From NCBI GenBank assembly GCA_965223405.1, contig CBDCWO010000006.1:248001-312000 (forward strand): a stretch of DNA of 64,000 nt, written 5' to 3'. The DNA comes from CBDCWO01 sp965223405. GTDB lineage: Bacteria; Bacteroidota; Bacteroidia; Chitinophagales; Saprospiraceae. The notes beneath the pieces are model-generated. The model was given only the letters and a program-made list of their open reading frames with translations, searched no databases and was not told the DNA's origin. The position numbers were made by a program, and so were the translations under genes. Every line of letters begins with the position of its first letter. Positions within the stretch are counted from its first letter, which is position 1. Positions 18,565 to 26,937 of this stretch are shown here, one piece after another.

Positions 18565-18919
18565 AAGTGGTTGAAACCCAGATCTCCAACTAATTCCTGC
18601 CCAAGATGTCAAGTGGTCGGCTAGCAATTTTTCGTTTACCTTGTGGCTACATCTGAAATACACCCAACAAATAATGCTCACTGATTATGACTCAGAGTGC
18701 AAATCTTCTTTTAACAGCCTAATAACCTTTGAATTGTAAACCATTAACGAAGTTATAGCAGCTCTAGAAGATGTATTCTTGATAAAAAAAGTGGTATACA
18801 CCCGAATTCGATAGATATAAACTTACGTTTGCATTTCAATGAATTTTACTCGTCATACAACCCGACAACTAACTCATGCATAAACTGGATATCAATCCCA
18901 CTAGTGAAGTGATTTAAAA
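18565..18919 (-). pseudogene. Imperfect direct repeat, copy 2: broken start of a DUF6438-like gene
   Basis: It matches 18124-18368, including the segment encoding the start of the lipoprotein. Read on the minus strand from its ATG it gives MVYNSKVIRLL and then stops after about 18 codons, so it does not encode a protein. It is longer than copy 1 because of extra short insertions. The remaining gap sequence (18369-18564) holds the third partial repeat and nothing else that I can identify. Confidence 0.5.
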
Positions 18920-19073
18920 ATCAAATTAATTGTTAATAGATTTGCATGCCATTGATTCTCAATACGTCAGCTTTTTCTCGATCCATAACTGTGGCTATGA
19001 ATCTCAAAAAGAGCTTCGTCTTGAAAATCAAGCACATACAACTCATTTTAACATCTGTTTTTAAATCACTTCA
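18905..19073. mobile_element. MITE-like element, copy A (169 bp)
   Basis: The ends are inverted repeats: TGAAGTGATTTAAAAA at the left and TTTTTAAATCACTTCA at the right. Internal segments CATTGAT, CAGCTTTTTCTCGAT, CTTGAAAATCAAGC and CATACAACTCA recur in the element at 56295-56634, and the right end recurs inverted at 32284-32329. It has no coding capacity. No clear target-site duplication is visible. I infer a non-autonomous element moved by a transposase encoded elsewhere. Confidence 0.7.
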
Positions 19074-19120
19074 GTAGTTATTGGTCTAATGAAATTAAGA
19101 CTCTGAATGAAAATCACCGG

Positions 19121-21991
19121 TCAATTTCTTCTCGGTGGGCCCATTGGAAACCTTCCCTCTCCGGATTGGGTTCTGGGCGCCGGAGCCGTACCAAAATGTT
19201 TGATCTTGTAAGAAAAACTAAGCATCAGAAATCTTTGCAATACCGTACTTTGAACGTCTTCGTAATAATACTCGGTAACATTTCGAGAAATACTTTGGTT
19301 TTGTTTGAGAATATCAAAAGCCGAAAGCTTGATTTCTCCCATGTTATCTTTGAATACCTTAACTCCCAGGCTGGCATTCCACAACCAGTAATTTTGGTTG
19401 AATTCTTCACCTAATCCGGAATACAGAAGGTTGCTGGCATCGGTTCTGAAGACTATTCTCTTTCCCAAGATACAGGTTAGTGTAGCCTGACCGGTATGGT
19501 TGTAGAAGTTATCATCCAATTGCGTATTTACCGTATTTTTAACAATGTTATAATTACTTTGCGAAGACAGGGTAAAATCGACATTTTCACTAATATTACT
19601 ACTAATCACCAATCCTAAATTGTATCTGGAATTGTTCGCAAAATTTTCTAATTCATTGATTAATCCCGGTTGCCGAGTTATACTGAAGCCGGTGTTGATA
19701 TTAAAGTTAGATTTGATCAACGAAAATGGTACACCATAAGTTACAAAAGACCGTAGGCTATAATATCCACTTAGATTGACTGGTTTAATCAATTGCGACC
19801 CTCGGTTAAGAATAAAATCTTCAGAGAGCGGGATATCATTTTGAGCGGTTATCGTACTGTTGACAATGTAATTATCAGAAAAACTACCATTGAGGTATAC
19901 ATAAAAGACGGAAGCTTTTTCGGTATTGGTATTTGAAAATCTCATAAACACCATATGCTGATAATACTGTTGCAGGTCCGGATTTCCGGTTCTAATCTGC
20001 AACGGATTGCTGTTATCGATGACAGTCTGCAACTGGTTGATCGAAGGTTGACGGGTAAATGTCCGATAACCAAACATCAAATATTTTGAACGATTGACGG
20101 AATATCTAAAAAAGGCATTGGGCAAAATATTGTTAAATGTTCTGGTAAATTGATCCGAAACCGGAAACTCCTGATCTCCTTTTAAGGTAGAGGTCTGAGC
20201 TCGTAGGGATATGCTGGCAAACGAGGCTCCTTTTCGCAAGCGGTAGGAGGCTCCCGCTCGATGTGTGGTGTATTGACTCTCCAAAACATTCGAAAGAGAA
20301 GGGGCTAATCCTGTATATCCTTGAGTAAATTCTTCAAAATCATAAGTTTTCTTATCTGATTTATCGTCATTGCGCGATAATTGGTAATCAAGCTGAAACT
20401 GGCCACTTTTACCCACAGGTTCCGTATAAGCCAGATTGGCCGAGGTATTCCATCCATCGGATAATAAATCGGAGGATTGATCCAGTGAATCAACTGTTGC
20501 CATCCGAGTATAGTATTCATTGATTGAAAACAATAAGTTGTCCCCGGATTGATCTTTGTATCCTCCATTCAAGCTAAGTGATACCGTACGTCCCATTTTC
20601 TTAAATCGATGTCTCCAGAGAATACTCGTGGAGGCATCAATGCCTTTCAACCTGGCTGTCAATCCATAATCTGTAGCATTGACCAGCTCATTTTGTTCAC
20701 TGGTAGAAGCCAATATATTCTCGATGCCATCATTCCCCTGGTAGGTAAACCTGGGTCGGATAATGAATGAATTCCGATCATCTAGTTTGTACTCAATTCT
20801 GAAATTAGCACGGTGATTGGTATTCTCACCATTTGACCGGCTATCCTCGATATATAATTGATCCTTTTGTTCACCGGTTCCAATATAGTTCCTGTTCAGA
20901 AACTCATCCGAAACATTATCACTCATATTAAAAAAGTAGCTGCCGGTGATTTCCAGATTTTCACCCCATTTATCTGAGTAATTGATACCGAAAGCATGAG
21001 TTTGAGTAATACCTCCTTGTTGACTTACCAAAAAATCACTCGCATCACCACCTCCGCCGCGACTTCTTCCTCCTCCACGACTTCCACCTCCCCGGCTTCC
21101 TCTAAATCTTCTGCTGTTGCTACTTCCCAAAACACCTAAAAGATCTTCCGTGGCAAAGTTTTGAATATTGATGTTGTTGGTTTGACCAATCAGTGAGATC
21201 CGTTGATCACCATTAAAAAAATTTACGTTGCCTCCAGCCTGATACTTGCCCTGATCTCCACCTCCGGCAAACAACTTTCCAAATTGACTGTTACTGGTAC
21301 CGGTCTTGGTGATGATATTAATGGTTTTTTGAGTTTCTCCATCCTTAAATCCGGTAAATTCAGCTTGTTCACTCTGTTTATCAAAGATTTGGATTTTCTC
21401 AATGACGTCTGCAGGTAGGTTTTTCAAAGCAGCGTTGGGATCATTACCAAAGAACTCCCGGCCATCCACCAATACTTTTTTGACTTCTTCTCCCTGTGCT
21501 TCCAATTTGCCGTTATTGTTAATTACTCCCGGCATTTTCTTGATTAAATCGTCGGCCGAAGCGTCTGGGTTGGTCTTGTATGCCCCTGCATTAAAGGAAG
21601 TGGTGTCCCCTTCCTGCACGGCTCTGACCATTTTTTCTTTTACTGTCACTTCATCCAAATTCTGTGCGCCTTGTTCTAACCTCAACAATCCTAAAATGAC
21701 ATCCGAATCATTAACCTCTACTCGTTGTCTTAGAGCATCATATCCCAAAAAAGTGATTTTCAACAAGTAACGCCCTGGTTTAACTTGTGGAAAACGGAAT
21801 ATACCCTGTTTATCGGTAGTTACAACCATCGAATCATTTCTGGATAGCAACGCTACATGAGAACCTGGCAGAGGTAATTCATTTTCGCTATCTATCGTGG
21901 TTCCGGTAACCCGATACGTTTGTGCTATGGTAGTTAGTGCTCCAAGCAGGGAGAATATAGCAAGGAAGAAGTATGATTTTTTCATTTTCAA
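19121..21991 (-). CDS. TonB-receptor-like outer-membrane protein with carboxypeptidase-regulatory domain
   Basis: The product has 956 residues. A signal peptide lies at about 1-23 (ending TIAQ). A carboxypeptidase-regulatory-like domain (about 24-105: YRVTGTTIDSENELPLPGSHV.. GIFRFPQVKPGRYLLKITFLGY) is followed by a plug-like region with ADDLIKKMPGVINNNGKLEAQGEEVKKVLVDGREFFG. A beta barrel of the OMP_b-brl_3 type then runs to the C-terminus. A Gly/Arg-rich loop (RGGGSRGGGRSRGGGG, about 305-320) sits in an early barrel loop. No SusD partner is adjacent, so it is not a standard polysaccharide-utilisation pair. It may import peptides, metals or another ligand with TonB energy. Its end lies 48 bp from MITE copy A. 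Confidence 0.92.
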   Translation of the reverse strand: MKMKKSYFFLAIFSLLGALTTIAQTYRVTGTTIDSENELPLPGSHVALLSRNDSMVVTTDKQGIFRFPQVKPGRYLLKITFLGYDALRQRVEVNDSDVILGLLRLEQGAQNLDEVTVKEKMVRAVQEGDTTSFNAGAYKTNPDASADDLIKKMPGVINNNGKLEAQGEEVKKVLVDGREFFGNDPNAALKNLPADVIEKIQIFDKQSEQAEFTGFKDGETQKTINIITKTGTSNSQFGKLFAGGGDQGKYQAGGNVNFFNGDQRISLIGQTNNINIQNFATEDLLGVLGSSNSRRFRGSRGGGSRGGGRSRGGGGDASDFLVSQQGGITQTHAFGINYSDKWGENLEITGSYFFNMSDNVSDEFLNRNYIGTGEQKDQLYIEDSRSNGENTNHRANFRIEYKLDDRNSFIIRPRFTYQGNDGIENILASTSEQNELVNATDYGLTARLKGIDASTSILWRHRFKKMGRTVSLSLNGGYKDQSGDNLLFSINEYYTRMATVDSLDQSSDLLSDGWNTSANLAYTEPVGKSGQFQLDYQLSRNDDKSDKKTYDFEEFTQGYTGLAPSLSNVLESQYTTHRAGASYRLRKGASFASISLRAQTSTLKGDQEFPVSDQFTRTFNNILPNAFFRYSVNRSKYLMFGYRTFTRQPSINQLQTVIDNSNPLQIRTGNPDLQQYYQHMVFMRFSNTNTEKASVFYVYLNGSFSDNYIVNSTITAQNDIPLSEDFILNRGSQLIKPVNLSGYYSLRSFVTYGVPFSLIKSNFNINTGFSITRQPGLINELENFANNSRYNLGLVISSNISENVDFTLSSQSNYNIVKNTVNTQLDDNFYNHTGQATLTCILGKRIVFRTDASNLLYSGLGEEFNQNYWLWNASLGVKVFKDNMGEIKLSAFDILKQNQSISRNVTEYYYEDVQSTVLQRFLMLSFSYKIKHFGTAPAPRTQSGEGRFPMGPPRRN

Positions 21992-22179
21992 ATTTAAATA
22001 TATTTCTTAGACAATAAGACCCCACTGATTATTCCCACAATCCAAATTTTTGTTCTTTTTGTGATGACGTATCCACTAAACCTCCCCTTTTTGATGATTG
22101 AATTGGGTAATCCGACCCAGTTTATTATAGTTGGTTTTTATTGTTGTAGGTAACTAATAGGCAAAATTGGTCTAAATGG

Positions 22180-22944
22180 TTATCCTGAATGAGGAAACTT
22201 CATTCCAAATTTCGATTTTACCAAATTGAGAAAGGCTTCCGCGGATTCTACATGATACTCTTCAACTCCTTCAGATGAAGTAATTTTAAACTTTTGACCG
22301 CTCAGCGTAATTCTTCCTTCATCTGTTATTAATGAACAAATCGCTCCATGTGTAAAATGGGATTCATCTGATGTCTGATGATAATTGCATCTTGATTCGA
22401 ATTCTTCCATTGCTCTTTTACTAATTGAAAATTTATATACCAGAATCCACTGATCCATCACTATTTTATAAACTAAATACTCGCCTGAAGTTAATTGATT
22501 GATGCAATAGTCTGCGTCACGATCCTGCTGAATAATCCTTCCTTCTAACCTGAGTGGAATGGTCGCAAATTCCCCAAATCCAACATCTGTCAGAAAAAAT
22601 TCACCTTCAATTTGCACTAATAGAGCCATATGGTCAAATTCAGGTCCAAATCCATTCGAGGGCGTATAGACCTGTGCTGATATCATAGAGACATCATATC
22701 CAAGTTTACTCAGCAACTCATAAAACAACCCATTTATTTCATAGCAAAATCCTCCCCTTCTTGAAGTAACTATCTTGTTAAATAAGATGTCGGGTGATAA
22801 ATGGATGGGGAGTTTATAAATAATGTTGAGATTCTCAAATGGAACGGACGTCAAATGTGCATATTGCAAGTTAGTAAGCACTTCAAGGTTCACTGCTACT
22901 GGCCCCTGATATCGAATTCGATCTAAGTATTTTTCCAAATTCAT
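22180..22944 (-). CDS. nat: Arylamine N-acetyltransferase
   Basis: This cytoplasmic acetyltransferase uses a Cys-His-Asp triad to move acetyl from acetyl-CoA to arylamines or hydrazines. All three residues are readable: Cys67 in RRGGFCYEINGLF, His105 in GPEFDHMALLV, and Asp120 in FFLTDVGFGE. The 254-residue length is typical (about 250-280). The N-terminal helical part contains HLTSVPFENLNI, another family block. The natural substrate is unknown: related genes serve detoxification or specialised metabolism. It lies 81 bp downstream of the lycopene cyclase gene on the same strand and could be cotranscribed, though a small hairpin lies between them. Confidence 0.94.
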   Translation of the reverse strand: MNLEKYLDRIRYQGPVAVNLEVLTNLQYAHLTSVPFENLNIIYKLPIHLSPDILFNKIVTSRRGGFCYEINGLFYELLSKLGYDVSMISAQVYTPSNGFGPEFDHMALLVQIEGEFFLTDVGFGEFATIPLRLEGRIIQQDRDADYCINQLTSGEYLVYKIVMDQWILVYKFSISKRAMEEFESRCNYHQTSDESHFTHGAICSLITDEGRITLSGQKFKITSSEGVEEYHVESAEAFLNLVKSKFGMKFPHSG

Positions 22945-22952
22945 TTAATCAA

Positions 22953-22974
22953 TTACATTTTAGAAGAAATGTAA
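22953..22974 (-). terminator. Possible hairpin between lycopene cyclase and NAT genes
   Basis: TTACATTT (22953-22960) and AAATGTAA (22967-22974) form a perfect 8-bp stem with a TAGAAG loop, just upstream of the NAT start. The stem is AT-rich and no clean T run follows on the minus strand, so it may be an attenuator, a weak terminator or chance. Confidence 0.3.
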
Positions 22975-23025
22975 CTCGGTCGATACACGATTCTGAAACT
23001 CATGGTCTTCTCAATCCAGGATCGC

Positions 23026-24177
23026 TCACCTCTTAATTAGGTTCCAGGCAGATTGCAAAAACGGGCCGGCACTCAGTGATGAGATCAACCTCAGATCTTC
23101 GACCCAATTCGATTCTTCATCCAAGAATCTAAATATCCTTTGTATAGGATTTCGTGTATAAAGCTCAGTAAATATTTTCTCCCCTAAATGATTTTTTGAC
23201 TGTAGTATATCCAACAAGATACTATCATACTTGCGATATCGCCATTTCAATAGACCCTGATTTCGGCTATTACCATTCTTAATGTTTTCGATTAATTTGC
23301 GGGACATCTTTTCACAATTCTTAAAAGAATATCCCGAAGAGGGTTTAACCCAAGCGCCCGCAGTTCCAATTTTGGTTATTCCCGGACGATGACTTTGCTG
23401 AAACGGGAAGTCAGTCATGGGGATGACTCCCTTTTCTGTTCTGGAGATACGATATTCTTTAATTTTCAAAATATTGCTCATGTAAGATCTCAACATGGAA
23501 TCGTACACTTCATCTTGTACCAGTTGCGGAGAAAAAAAGGTGCACTCGATCAATGCCCGGTTATTACTAAATGGCAATACATAAATAAAACTGGTGGATT
23601 CCGGCCATTTTACTCGAAAGTCCATCATGATAAACTCTCTTGGATCAAATTGGGATTCAGCGGTTTCGATTTCCCATCCTTTAAAGTGTTGGAGAATTTT
23701 GGCATATTTATCCTTGATTTCTAAAAATGAAAAATCGTACCTGCTATCAAATACTTCACGGCCCAAATATTGATTTTGACTGACTTTAACCTTTTTAATT
23801 TCCCCTTCTTCAATTTCCATTACCTCCTCATGTATCCAATCCATTCGATCGCACTGACTTAACTCCTTTTTAGCATATTCATAAAATTTCAACGACTCCA
23901 ACATCTTATAGCGATACGGCTGTAATTGAAGTAACTGGCGATTTGAAACGGAATAGAAAGCCCCCAGGGTCCACTCCTGGCTAATGATCCTATCCCATTT
24001 TCCTTCACCGCATTCCCAAAAGCACCACGTCTTATCATTTATTGATTTGGTCTCTTTATCGATAATCAATACGCTCTGATTTTCAAAATATGGATCGGTG
24101 AGTATAGCAAGAGCCAAGTGAAGACCGGCCGCTCCGGCTCCAACTATGATATAATCATAAACTATGTGTGGATTCAT
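23026..24177 (-). CDS. crtY: Lycopene beta-cyclase
   Basis: This FAD/NAD-dependent cyclase of the CrtY family would form beta-ionone rings on lycopene, giving beta-carotene. The N-terminal dinucleotide-binding motif is DYIIVGAGAAGLHLA (about residues 8-22). Family segments follow: DKTWCFWE (about 48-55), DSRYDFS, QHFKGWEI, FIMMDFRV, and GTAGAWVKPSSGYSFKN near residue 275-290. The length of 383 aa is typical. The other carotenoid genes (crtB, crtI) are not in the window, so the cyclase is separated from the pathway. It is probably membrane-associated. Members in Bacteroidota supply zeaxanthin-type pigments or retinal for rhodopsins. Confidence 0.93.
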   Translation of the reverse strand: MNPHIVYDYIIVGAGAAGLHLALAILTDPYFENQSVLIIDKETKSINDKTWCFWECGEGKWDRIISQEWTLGAFYSVSNRQLLQLQPYRYKMLESLKFYEYAKKELSQCDRMDWIHEEVMEIEEGEIKKVKVSQNQYLGREVFDSRYDFSFLEIKDKYAKILQHFKGWEIETAESQFDPREFIMMDFRVKWPESTSFIYVLPFSNNRALIECTFFSPQLVQDEVYDSMLRSYMSNILKIKEYRISRTEKGVIPMTDFPFQQSHRPGITKIGTAGAWVKPSSGYSFKNCEKMSRKLIENIKNGNSRNQGLLKWRYRKYDSILLDILQSKNHLGEKIFTELYTRNPIQRIFRFLDEESNWVEDLRLISSLSAGPFLQSAWNLIKR

Positions 24178-24220
24178 AACCTTGGGTTATCAACAACTAA
24201 CCAGAATAGGAAAAGGTAGT

Positions 24221-25357
24221 TTATTTTAACCAGTTATATTTTTGCAACACTCGCACTAGATTTAGGATCAATACTCGATTCACGGGTCGATTGAACGTGG
24301 CTGTAAGAAGAATGTCGTGTTCCGGAATAAGCACATAGTAAGCGCGGAATCCACCCTGCGATCCGGTATGATAAATGAAGTCTGTATCAAAAAAATCATT
24401 TCCAAATAGATTCTTTTGTCCCGTAAACCAGCTGTATCCTACAAATGGTTTTTGAGGATCCCGCCAATTAAAAGGATGGAATGGTTGCCTGGATTTATAA
24501 ACCGTAGATTTTTTTAGAAAGATTTCTGATTTAAGGGCTACTTCATAATGAGCCAACTCAGCCACCGAGCTCCAGACTCCACCGTTTCCAGCCGCTGTAA
24601 AAGTGGGATACTCACCATAATCATATTCGGTGAATTTCCCATTTTTCATTATATAACCATGTGCTACGCCCTGCCTTGGATGAGCACCATCAGTAATTGT
24701 ACTTTGGAGCATATTTGAAGGAATCAATATGCGATCACGGATAAAGGATTGCCATTTTTTACCGGTGGTCTTCTCAATGATTAATGCTAATCCGTTATAA
24801 GCTGGATTGGAATATTCGAATTTTTGTCCAGGTTTAAAATTTAAAGCTTCGACTTCCAGGAGAGGTGCAAAATTTTCTTCGTCATCCGCAGTCAGAAAAA
24901 ATTTCGGATTCTTATCGACTTGACGTATATCAGGCAAACCAGAACAATGAGCTAATAAATGTTCCAAAGTAATTTCTTTGATAATCTCCGGAACCTTGAA
25001 TGTCTCAAAATATTTATTTATTCCATCGGATAGTTGAATTTTTTCCTCCTCATGAAGGATCAGGATACCATTAGCCACAAAGGTTTTGGAAATGGAACCG
25101 AGATTAAAGATGGTATTTGGGGTAATAAGCTCCTTCGTCTCGATGTCTGCAACGCCATATCCTTTGGCAAATATAATCTCATTTGATTTGGTTATTTGGA
25201 CCGCTCCTCCTGGCTCATTTTTGCTAAGAAGACTTGACAGGTACTGATCCAACTCATGAACAAATAATGAATCATTCTGAGAGCAAGCAGTTAGCGAATA
25301 ACAGAGCAATCCAAATATTAAGACTGCTCCCTGCTGACTACAACTAGCGGTAATCAT
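24221..25357 (-). CDS. Serine hydrolase lipoprotein, class C beta-lactamase-like
   Basis: This is a second member of the PF00144-type family, distinct from the one at the left end. From the ATG at 25357 the protein begins MITASCSQQG with a hydrophobic stretch ending in the lipobox LTAC (Cys25), so it is a predicted lipoprotein. A GTG at 25393 would add 12 residues. Catalytic motifs are SISK (Ser88, Lys91) and EYSNPAYNG, and a HTGSQGGFRAYY segment gives the third box. At about 378 residues it has only the catalytic domain, without the lipocalin-like tail of its relative. It lies 43 bp upstream of crtY on the same strand. Its substrate is unknown. Confidence 0.88.
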   Translation of the reverse strand: MITASCSQQGAVLIFGLLCYSLTACSQNDSLFVHELDQYLSSLLSKNEPGGAVQITKSNEIIFAKGYGVADIETKELITPNTIFNLGSISKTFVANGILILHEEEKIQLSDGINKYFETFKVPEIIKEITLEHLLAHCSGLPDIRQVDKNPKFFLTADDEENFAPLLEVEALNFKPGQKFEYSNPAYNGLALIIEKTTGKKWQSFIRDRILIPSNMLQSTITDGAHPRQGVAHGYIMKNGKFTEYDYGEYPTFTAAGNGGVWSSVAELAHYEVALKSEIFLKKSTVYKSRQPFHPFNWRDPQKPFVGYSWFTGQKNLFGNDFFDTDFIYHTGSQGGFRAYYVLIPEHDILLTATFNRPVNRVLILNLVRVLQKYNWLK

Positions 25358-25506
25358 ATTTATTCCCAAGCGGCAGGTTTCTAATAATTTCACAAAAAAC
25401 TTTTAATGAAGAAAGGAATAAAAAATAAATAAAAAAAATTGCAATGCATTGAATTATGTCAGAAAACATATCGTTTTAAATATAAGAGTCTTACAATTCC
25501 CCAGCC

Positions 25507-25890
25507 ATGAATCAAATAGACATCTATACCAATCATCAGAGTTTTTTTCATCAAGAACATAGAATGTGGATTTCCAGATTGAACTTTTATCAGGATGAAA
25601 TCAAGTTCTTTCAAAATGAATTAGGAGTAGTGTTGCACAAACACATAAACTACCTTTCGATCCTGGAGCACGTGGATGAATACCGAAACATTCTGTTGAA
25701 GAAACTTAAATTAATTGATGAACTCAGACATGATATTATCATTCATGAAAAGCGGATAGCCACTGAGATTGATTTTGGTGAAGGGGAACTTAAATATCAC
25801 AATAAGATCCGGAGAAAGTACAAACGGTTTGTGGATAATTTTGAAGCTTTAAAGAAAAATTTAAAGCGTTTTGTGGCCCACAATGATTAA
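25507..25890 (+). CDS. Small coiled-coil protein of unknown function
   Basis: The 127 residues are almost entirely helical by appearance, rich in His, Lys, Glu and aromatic residues, with repeated hydrophobic positions (WISRLNFYQDEIKFFQNEL, YRNILLKKLKLIDELRHDIIIHEKRI). It has no signal peptide or membrane helix. I do not recognise a named family, although similar short helical proteins occur in Bacteroidota. It lies 78 bp upstream of the deacetylase gene on the same strand and could be expressed with the deacetylase/acetyltransferase pair. Confidence 0.7.
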   Translation: MNQIDIYTNHQSFFHQEHRMWISRLNFYQDEIKFFQNELGVVLHKHINYLSILEHVDEYRNILLKKLKLIDELRHDIIIHEKRIATEIDFGEGELKYHNKIRRKYKRFVDNFEALKKNLKRFVAHND

Positions 25891-25968
25891 TCTTACCTTA
25901 CGGCTAAAATTTCATAATTCCTGTGAAAACCAGGAAATCCATCAACAGGATAAATCGATAAAACCGAT

Positions 25969-26931
25969 ATGAATTTATTATTCAATTCGCTTTTTTTAGA
26001 GCATGAGACGGGTATGCATCCTGAAAATCCCAAAAGGTTAGAAAACTTTCCCGGACTTGACGAAGTTCCCATCGATCTTAATGAGAAAGATTTACACTTA
26101 TTGCATTCTCCGGGATATATTAGTCGAGTAGAAAACATCTGCCGGGAAGGAGGCAGGCTAGATGCCGATACAGTAGTCAGCAGTAAAAGCTTCGAAGCAG
26201 CAACAGCCGCAGTAAATTTGACTTGGACCGCTGCTCTAAATAATGATTTTGCTCTAGTAAGACCTCCAGGACATCATGCCTATCCTACCCATTCCAGTGG
26301 TTTTTGTGTTTTTAATAATATTGCCATAGCGGTTAAGAAGTTGACTGCGCTAGGTAATAGAGTTTTACTTTTTGATTTTGACGGACACCTGGGAGATGGT
26401 ACTTCCCATATTTTCTATGATGATAATCAGGTATTGTATTGGTCTATTCATCAGCATCCTGCATTCCCAGGTTTTGGTGTTCCCCAAGAAATTGGCGAAG
26501 GGCAAGGGAGTGGATATACTATCAATGTGCCTCTTCCCCCGGATAGCGGAGATGATGTATTTATTTCAGCTGTTAGCCGATTGCTACCGATAATCAAACA
26601 GTTTCAACCCGATATTGTAGCTGTATCAGCCGGCTTTGATGGTCATCATCAGGATTTATTGCTCGATCTCAGATATTCGGTAAATGCATTTTATGAAGTA
26701 GGAGTAATGCTCCGGGAAAACTTCAAACAAATATTTGCAACGCTTGAAGGTGGGTACAACATTCAGGCTTTACAATGCGGAATTTTAAACTTTCAGGCAG
26801 GTATCAATGGAGATCCAATCTGCTACGAGGAACCCAAGACGACTTCGGGCCCTGCCGTTTGGAAATTGTTTGAAAGCCGCATGGATATGCTGATTGAAAA
26901 CCTCTTGCCCTATTGGACTTTTACAAAATAA
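25969..26931 (+). CDS. Histone-deacetylase-family (AcuC/APAH-like) deacetylase
   Basis: This zinc-dependent amidohydrolase of the HDAC superfamily has 320 residues. Visible motifs are HPENPKRLENF near the N-terminus, LVRPPGHHAYP with the His-His pair (about 98-108), DFDGHLGDGT with the Asp and His zinc ligands (about 135-145), and SAGFDGHHQD with the third ligand Asp. TLEGGYN supplies the conserved C-terminal Gly-Gly-Tyr loop. Family members remove acetyl groups from lysines (AcuC acts on acetyl-CoA synthetase in Bacillus) or from polyamines. The second His usual in DVHHG is Leu here. Only 6 bp separate the stop from the following Pat-type acetyltransferase, so eraser and writer are probably co-expressed. 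Confidence 0.92.
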   Translation: MNLLFNSLFLEHETGMHPENPKRLENFPGLDEVPIDLNEKDLHLLHSPGYISRVENICREGGRLDADTVVSSKSFEAATAAVNLTWTAALNNDFALVRPPGHHAYPTHSSGFCVFNNIAIAVKKLTALGNRVLLFDFDGHLGDGTSHIFYDDNQVLYWSIHQHPAFPGFGVPQEIGEGQGSGYTINVPLPPDSGDDVFISAVSRLLPIIKQFQPDIVAVSAGFDGHHQDLLLDLRYSVNAFYEVGVMLRENFKQIFATLEGGYNIQALQCGILNFQAGINGDPICYEEPKTTSGPAVWKLFESRMDMLIENLLPYWTFTK

Positions 26932-26937
26932 AAAATT

